DNA from: Pseudomonadota bacterium
GTDB lineage: Bacteria > Pseudomonadota > Alphaproteobacteria > Rhodospirillales > Magnetospirillaceae
Direction of reading: 5' to 3'
Assembly: GCA_021781575.1 (NCBI GenBank)
Contig: JAJXWP010000001.1
Coordinates: forward strand, 62,001-126,000
DNA: 64,000 nt
The notes beneath the pieces are model-generated. The model saw only the letters and a list, made by a program, of their open reading frames with translations. It did not search any database and was not told the DNA's origin. A program made the translations under genes and the position numbers. The first letter of the stretch is position 1. Each line of letters begins with the position of its first letter. Below, in pieces: positions 59,813 to 64,000 of this stretch.

Positions 59813-60348
59813 CGCCGCCGCTTCAGCAGGACATACAGAGCGCCTTCGCCGCCATGTTTCGGTTGGGCGGAGGCAAAGCCAAGGACCAGCGGGCGCAAGC
59901 CCGGTTCATTGAGCCAGCGCGGCACCTGCCTCTTCAACACCCCGGCATGGTCGCGGCCACCTTTCCCGGTGATCACCAGGAGGCACCGGCGCCCCCGTTC
60001 AGCTGCGGCGGTGACGAACCGCCACAGCGCCGCGTGGGCCATCTCCTGGGTCAGGCCGTGCAAGTCGAGACTGTCGTCAATAACCATTTCCCCTTTGCGC
60101 AGTCGCTCGGCGGTGCGCCGGTCGAGGCCGGGGGCATGGCCAGGCTCGATGAACGGCAAGGCGCCGGAGGCGCGGGGCGGCAAGACCGGCGGAGATGGTG
60201 GCGGCAGGGAGGGTGAAGGCAGCGGAGGTGACGACGGCCGATCCTCGACCGGCAGGCGTTCGGGAAACGGCGTGGCCCCGCGCATGGCGTCGCGCCACAG
60301 CTTGGCTTCCTCGGCCGTCACCACGCGTCTGCCGCGGTCCATCCCCAT
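59809..60348 (-). CDS. Smr-domain protein
   Basis: This protein of 179 residues has a Pro/Ser-rich linker (residues 38-65) and a C-terminal Smr domain: DDSLDLHGLTQEMAHAALWRFV, VITGKGGRDH and LVLGFASAQPKHGGEGALYVLLKR. Smr domains are often nicking endonucleases or RNA endonucleases; the LDLHG and TGKG motifs are retained. It is downstream of mltA and the membrane protein on the same strand, the usual alphaproteobacterial order. Confidence 0.92.
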   Translation of the reverse strand: MGMDRGRRVVTAEEAKLWRDAMRGATPFPERLPVEDRPSSPPLPSPSLPPPSPPVLPPRASGALPFIEPGHAPGLDRRTAERLRKGEMVIDDSLDLHGLTQEMAHAALWRFVTAAAERGRRCLLVITGKGGRDHAGVLKRQVPRWLNEPGLRPLVLGFASAQPKHGGEGALYVLLKRRR

Positions 60349-60402
60349 CGGTCATCCCACATCCTTCGAATTGGCCAAATAAACGCGGGGTCGTCCAATT
60401 GG

Positions 60403-60867
60403 TCAATCACCGGAAGCGGCGGTCTGTTCGTTTTCTTCAAGGTAATCGGCCGAAAATTTCTGCCAATCGCCGGCCGGCGCGACGCAGTTGCGCTCCGGCC
60501 AATCCTTCAGCGCCACCGCCAGCCCGCCCAAGTCCCAGAGCAGCTGCCAATTGTGCGGACTGTGCAGGACCGCCGCAACGACCCGCCGGTGCATCCGCCA
60601 ATGAACCAGGTGGGGCGCACCGTAGACCTGGTAAAGAAGCACCAGAACCAGCGCGACGATCCATTCGAGGAGGCCGAAGGCGAACAGCAAGGTCAGGCTG
60701 CTGACCATCAGCACCAGCGGCGGGACGAAGACGTCGAGCCCGTTGTAAACCGGCGAGCCGGGGCGGGCGAGCAAATGGGGATCGGTGAAAAAGATGATGC
60801 GCCCGGCGGCGTGGGCACGCTTCAGGGCCTCGTGCGCCGCAGCCGCAGTCCTGTGCCCCTTGGCCAT
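60403..60867 (-). CDS. Hypothetical membrane protein
   Basis: This protein of 154 residues has one or two membrane segments (FVPPLVLMVSSLTLLFAFGLLEWIVALVLVLLYQVYG in parts) between a basic N-terminus (KALKRAHAAG-like) and a soluble C-terminal part (HSPHNWQLLWDLGGLAVALKDWPERNCVAPAGDW). No family recognised. ATG 60867 is preferred; TTG 60876 is too near the GAGGGG site. It lies between mltA (14-bp gap) and the Smr gene. Confidence 0.72.
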   Translation of the reverse strand: MAKGHRTAAAAHEALKRAHAAGRIIFFTDPHLLARPGSPVYNGLDVFVPPLVLMVSSLTLLFAFGLLEWIVALVLVLLYQVYGAPHLVHWRMHRRVVAAVLHSPHNWQLLWDLGGLAVALKDWPERNCVAPAGDWQKFSADYLEENEQTAASGD

Positions 60868-60881
60868 CGGCCGCAATCCCC

Positions 60882-62066
60882 TCAGGTACCGGCGGCGCCC
60901 GGCGGCGCGGCGGCGATCAGGCCCGAGCGCCGGAGCGGCAGCAGCAGGTAGTAGCTGCCCCGGCTCTTCATACGGCCGGCCTTGTCAAGGGCGGCTTCAC
61001 CCCCGCCCCAGAAGACATCGCCGCGCACAGGTCCCTTGATCGCCGCGCCGGCATCCTGCGCCACCATCAGGCGGCGCAGCGGGTGGCCGTCGGGATCGCT
61101 GCTGTCCAGCCATAGGGGCACGTCGAGCGGCACGAACCGCGGATCGACGGCGAGACTGCGGCCGGCCGTGAGCACCACTCCGGCCGCGCCAACCGGTCCA
61201 TCGCCCGGAAGCAGCCGAAAGAACACATAGCGCGGATTCTCGTCCATCAGGGTCGGTGCCTCGGCAGGATGGCTCTTCAGCCAGGCGCGGACCGTCTGCA
61301 TGGTCGTGTCGGCGGCGGTGATCTTGCCATGATTCAGCAGGATCCGCCCAAGCCCGACGAACTTGCGGCCGTTGCTGCCGTTGAAACCGACCCTCAGCAC
61401 CGTGCCGTCGTCCAGGATCACCCGGCCCGAACCCTGGATTTGCAGGATATGGGCATCCACCGGGTCGTCCACCCACAACAACTCGCTCGCCTTGCCGCGC
61501 AAGGCACCGGCTTCGATTTCCGCCCGGCTGTAGTAAGCGATGCCGCTGGCGGCGGGATCGAGCGGCAATCCCGCCGGGCGGGAATAAAGGGGAACCCGGT
61601 AGACGCCGCCGCGATGGCGCGAGCCATGCAGCACCGCTTCATAATAACCGGTAAACAGGCCGTCACCGCGGCCACCGTTGCTGGCCCGATAGGGTTGAAA
61701 CCAGGATTCGAAGTAGCGTCGCGCCGCCTGGTTGTCACCGGTCGCTATGCCGCGCAGGGCGCCGCAGGGCGCCAGCCAGTCGGCCGCCACGCCGCCGCGC
61801 CCGTCCCGGCCGATCGGCTGCCCGGGCGGCAGAGCGGCGATCCGCTCACAACTTTTCTTGAGCGCCGGCACGGCTTGGGCCAGATCGTCCTCGTCCCAGC
61901 CCGGCAATTGATCGAAACCGACCGCGGTCAGGACCAAGGTATCGGGACCGGCCGTTGTCGGCAGTGGCGGCGGAACGGGGGCGACGGCACAGGCGGCGAG
62001 CGCCGCGACCCCGGCAATCGCCGACGTCGCGGCGCAAAGCCAACCAAAACCGCGGCGACGCGTCAT
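60882..62066 (-). CDS. mltA: Membrane-bound lytic murein transglycosylase A
   Basis: This 394-residue outer-membrane lipoprotein cleaves peptidoglycan glycan strands to 1,6-anhydro products. It has a lipobox LAAC (Cys26), GLFTGYYEAVLHGS, ILQIQGSGRV and the 3D-like region MVAQDAGAAIKGPVRGDVFWGGG with the catalytic Asp. ATG 62066 overlaps the Tim44-like gene stop. Confidence 0.95.
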   Translation of the reverse strand: MTRRRGFGWLCAATSAIAGVAALAACAVAPVPPPLPTTAGPDTLVLTAVGFDQLPGWDEDDLAQAVPALKKSCERIAALPPGQPIGRDGRGGVAADWLAPCGALRGIATGDNQAARRYFESWFQPYRASNGGRGDGLFTGYYEAVLHGSRHRGGVYRVPLYSRPAGLPLDPAASGIAYYSRAEIEAGALRGKASELLWVDDPVDAHILQIQGSGRVILDDGTVLRVGFNGSNGRKFVGLGRILLNHGKITAADTTMQTVRAWLKSHPAEAPTLMDENPRYVFFRLLPGDGPVGAAGVVLTAGRSLAVDPRFVPLDVPLWLDSSDPDGHPLRRLMVAQDAGAAIKGPVRGDVFWGGGEAALDKAGRMKSRGSYYLLLPLRRSGLIAAAPPGAAGT

Positions 62067-62761
62067 TCGTCGTGACTGGAGGTGGCGACCAGCAGCCAAT
62101 TGGGATTGGTCGAACGAACGTCGCGGGCGAAGCTCCACAGATCGATCAGACGGACCGGCCGAGAGGGATCACCCTCGACCACCGCCCCCGTGGCATCCTT
62201 CACCACGATCAGTTGGTAGCTGACGAACCGCATGTCGATTCGCGCCATCCGCCCGTCGAAGTGGGCTTCAACGATCTCCGCCGATTCGACGCGCTGTACT
62301 TCGGACTGGCTGGTCTCGCCGGCCTGCTGGCGGGCCCGGATGGCGGCCGAAAAATTCTCGTACACTTCGTCCGACAGCAGCGGCCGCAATGTCGCTTCGT
62401 CGCCCTGGGCGAAGGCCCGGACGATCATCTCGAAGGCCATGCGGGCACCTTGGGCGAAACTTTGCGGATCGAACCTGCGATCGATGGCGCCGATCTGCGC
62501 CAAGCGGCCCGCCAAGCTATTGCTGGGAGGCAGCCGCTCAGGCTCGGCGGCCGGCCATTGGCGCCGTTGAGCCAAGTCAACCACGGCATCGGGGACGGCA
62601 GCACCGTTAGCTGGCGTACCGGGGCGACCGCCGAACCGGGCCTCGGGAGGAGGCGGTTCGTTGCCGGTCCGCCGGCCGAGCACGCTTCTTAGGCGCAGCC
62701 CCAGAAAAACCGCCACCATGGCGAAAAGAATGATATCGATGAACTGTGAGCCGTCACTCAT
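62063..62761 (-). CDS. Tim44/TimA-like membrane-anchored protein
   Basis: This protein of 232 residues has an N-terminal membrane anchor (FIDIILFAMVAVFLGLRLRSVLG), a linker, and a Tim44-like domain (FAQGARMAFEMIVRAFAQGDEATLRPLLSDEVYENFSAAI, then MRFVSYQLIVVKD). Bacterial relatives of mitochondrial Tim44 occur in this exact place (between secB/fxsA and mltA) in alphaproteobacteria. Role in bacteria not defined. ATG 62761; upstream site weak. Confidence 0.9.
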   Translation of the reverse strand: MSDGSQFIDIILFAMVAVFLGLRLRSVLGRRTGNEPPPPEARFGGRPGTPANGAAVPDAVVDLAQRRQWPAAEPERLPPSNSLAGRLAQIGAIDRRFDPQSFAQGARMAFEMIVRAFAQGDEATLRPLLSDEVYENFSAAIRARQQAGETSQSEVQRVESAEIVEAHFDGRMARIDMRFVSYQLIVVKDATGAVVEGDPSRPVRLIDLWSFARDVRSTNPNWLLVATSSHDE

Positions 62762-62874
62762 GGTTTGCACATTCAGACGCCGCCCATGTGACCGGGCGAC
62801 GGTGGTCCGGCCGGAATCCGGCTGGTCCTTGGACACTGCTCTGTAGATAAGCGGTTGCACGATAAAGAGCAAGC

Positions 62875-63318
62875 ATGCCCTGGCTTTTCATCATTATCGC
62901 CGTTGCCTGGCCGGCGGCCGAAATCGCCACCTTCATCGCCGTTGCTCGATGGATCGGCCTGCTCGGCGCCGTCGCCGGCGTCGTATTGTCCGGCATGGCC
63001 GGCATGGCGCTGCTGCGCGCCCAGGGATTGGACACCGCACGGCGGGCACAGTCGCAAATCGCCCGGGGGCAGATGCCGGTGATCGAGCTGTTCGACGCCG
63101 CCTGCCTGGCCTTGGCCGGACTCCTGTTGCTGCTGCCCGGATTCGTCACCGACCTTGCCGCGCTGCCCCTGCTGCTGCCGCCCGTGCGCCGTCTGCTGCG
63201 CCGTTTGCTGGCCGGCCGCTTTCCGTCGCCGCCGGCCGATCGCACGGTCATCGAAGGAAGCTGGACGGTGGTGGAGAATGACCACCGGCCATCAGGCAAG
63301 CCGCGCTTACCCCGTTAG
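62875..63318 (+). CDS. FxsA family membrane protein
   Basis: This 147-residue protein has four hydrophobic segments and the FxsA pattern PAAEIATFIAVARWIGLLGAVAGVVLSGMAGMALLRAQGLDT plus LLLLPGFVTDLAALPLLLPPVRRLL. FxsA overexpression counters F-plasmid exclusion of phage T7 in E. coli; native role unknown. Divergent from the Tim44-like gene (113-bp gap). Confidence 0.93.
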   Translation: MPWLFIIIAVAWPAAEIATFIAVARWIGLLGAVAGVVLSGMAGMALLRAQGLDTARRAQSQIARGQMPVIELFDAACLALAGLLLLLPGFVTDLAALPLLLPPVRRLLRRLLAGRFPSPPADRTVIEGSWTVVENDHRPSGKPRLPR

Positions 63319-63368
63319 CCGGATGCCTTGCCGGGCGGCAACGGGTTGTCTCGCGACACGTTCCATGC

Positions 63369-63449
63369 TAGTGCTCCGCCCCAGGCGCCCGGTTCCCCAG
63401 CGTCTATACAAGGCGGCCCGCCAACTGATTGAATTGTGGTGGGAATCTG
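63369..63449 (+). repeat. Dispersed intergenic repeat, copy B
   Basis: This is the second copy of the 81-bp repeat found at 22877-22957. It lies between fxsA and secB. The central stem is kept as CGTCT/AGGCG with one G-T pair, where copy A has CGCCT/AGGCG. Confidence 0.75.
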
Positions 63450-63500
63450 CCCACCAGCCACAGGGCCAGTCATAGGGGTGCCCCCAGTCAGGAGCAAATG

Positions 63501-63968
63501 ATGAGCGAGAATGCCCAGCCGCAACAGCCGCCGATCCAGGTGAATGCCCAGTACGTGAAGGATCTTTCCTTCGAGGTCCCAGGCGCTCCGACCATCTTCT
63601 CCGAGTTGGCGACCACGCCGCCGGAGATCAGCGTAAGGGTCGACCTCGACGTAAAGCCGCTCCAGGAGCATGTGTTCGAGGTATCCCTGCAGCTGGCGAC
63701 CGAAGCCAAGGTCAAGGATAAGGTGGCGTTCATCGTCGAACTCACCTATGCCGGCATCTTCACCTTGGCCGTGCCCGAGGAACATGTGCAGCCGGTGCTG
63801 CTGATCGAGGCACCGCGCCTGCTGTTCCCCTTTGCCCGCAACATCATCGCCGATGTGACGCGCGACGGCGGCTTCCCGCCCATGCTGCTGCAGCCCATCG
63901 ATTTCGTCGCCCTGTTCCGCAGCCGCATGGAAAAATTCGCCCAGGAACAGGTTCAGGGTACGGCGTAA
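63501..63968 (+). CDS. secB: Protein-export chaperone SecB
   Basis: This protein of 155 residues has the SecB signatures YVKDLSFEVPGAP, LDVKPLQEHVFEVSLQLATEAKV, FIVELTYAGIFTL, LLIEAPRLLFPFARNIIADVTRDGGFPPMLLQPIDFVALF. It holds preproteins unfolded and hands them to SecA. ATG 63501 is six bases after GGAG; the ATG directly before it at 63498 is too close. It follows fxsA by 182 bp. Confidence 0.97.
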   Translation: MSENAQPQQPPIQVNAQYVKDLSFEVPGAPTIFSELATTPPEISVRVDLDVKPLQEHVFEVSLQLATEAKVKDKVAFIVELTYAGIFTLAVPEEHVQPVLLIEAPRLLFPFARNIIADVTRDGGFPPMLLQPIDFVALFRSRMEKFAQEQVQGTA

Positions 63969-64000
63969 GCCGTTATCGTCGTTCCGCCGCTTACAGCGTC

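Overview
The window is a high-GC chromosomal segment of an alphaproteobacterium, most likely a Rhodospirillales member of the Magnetospirillum/Telmatospirillum kind. This rests on gene content and order: a gltD-gltB glutamate synthase pair, divergent tsaD and hemC with hemD and a HemY-like gene behind hemC, hrcA-grpE facing rph-rdgB-hemW, a hisB-H-A-F-E operon, hslVU, and the tim44-like/mltA/smr block facing fxsA-secB. I see no prophage, insertion sequence, CRISPR array or plasmid gene. Nearly all space is filled by tightly packed protein genes with many ATGA/GTGA stop-start overlaps. There is one tRNA gene.

Layout. 1-764: a divergent UppP-like membrane protein, cut by the window edge. 1036-7065: gltD-gltB. 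7195-10343: FzlA-like GST-fold protein, polysaccharide deacetylase, GNAT acetyltransferase, sirtuin, low-molecular-weight phosphatase. 10539-15594 (minus): acs, EVE protein, YciI protein, gpsA, tsaD. 15648-18720: hemC, hemD, HemY-like protein and tRNA-Thr(CGT), followed by a good terminator. 18867-22879: [2Fe-2S] protein, a poorly coding stretch, a CZB-MCP-PilZ chemoreceptor and a J-domain protein. 23066-29698: BI-1 protein, FtsX-type ABC exporter, divergent TesA-like esterase, FIST protein and thpR. 29682-36669: sugar dehydrogenase-like protein, grpE, hrcA, rph, rdgB, hemW and a LpoA-like lipoprotein. 36654-42656: rsmI, yraN, BON lipoprotein, SirB1-like protein, gshB, glycosyltransferase 9 and an unrecognised exported protein. 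42657-47045: PLP decarboxylase, comM/yifB and an HD-GYP response regulator. 47200-51230 (minus): a four-gene periplasmic redox cluster with a TsdA-type dihaem cytochrome, a trihaem cytochrome, a ModA-like binding protein and a Tat-exported DsrE-like protein. 51548-57332 (minus): ComEA-like protein, HIT protein, hisE, F, A, H, B and a cache-domain histidine-kinase-like protein. 57529-63968: hslVU, XRE regulator, Smr protein, membrane protein, mltA, Tim44-like protein, fxsA and secB.

Most of the region is housekeeping. The parts most likely to hold new biology are the 47.2-51.2 kb cytochrome/DsrE/binding-protein cluster, the perfect 20-bp inverted repeat that contains the apparent tesA start codon (27299-27349), a dispersed 81-bp intergenic repeat (22877 and 63369), a 102-bp palindromic element inside the his operon, the overlap of the HemY-like gene with the tRNA, the CZB/PilZ chemoreceptor, and two enzymes with substituted active-site residues (the UppP-like protein and the kinase-like protein).
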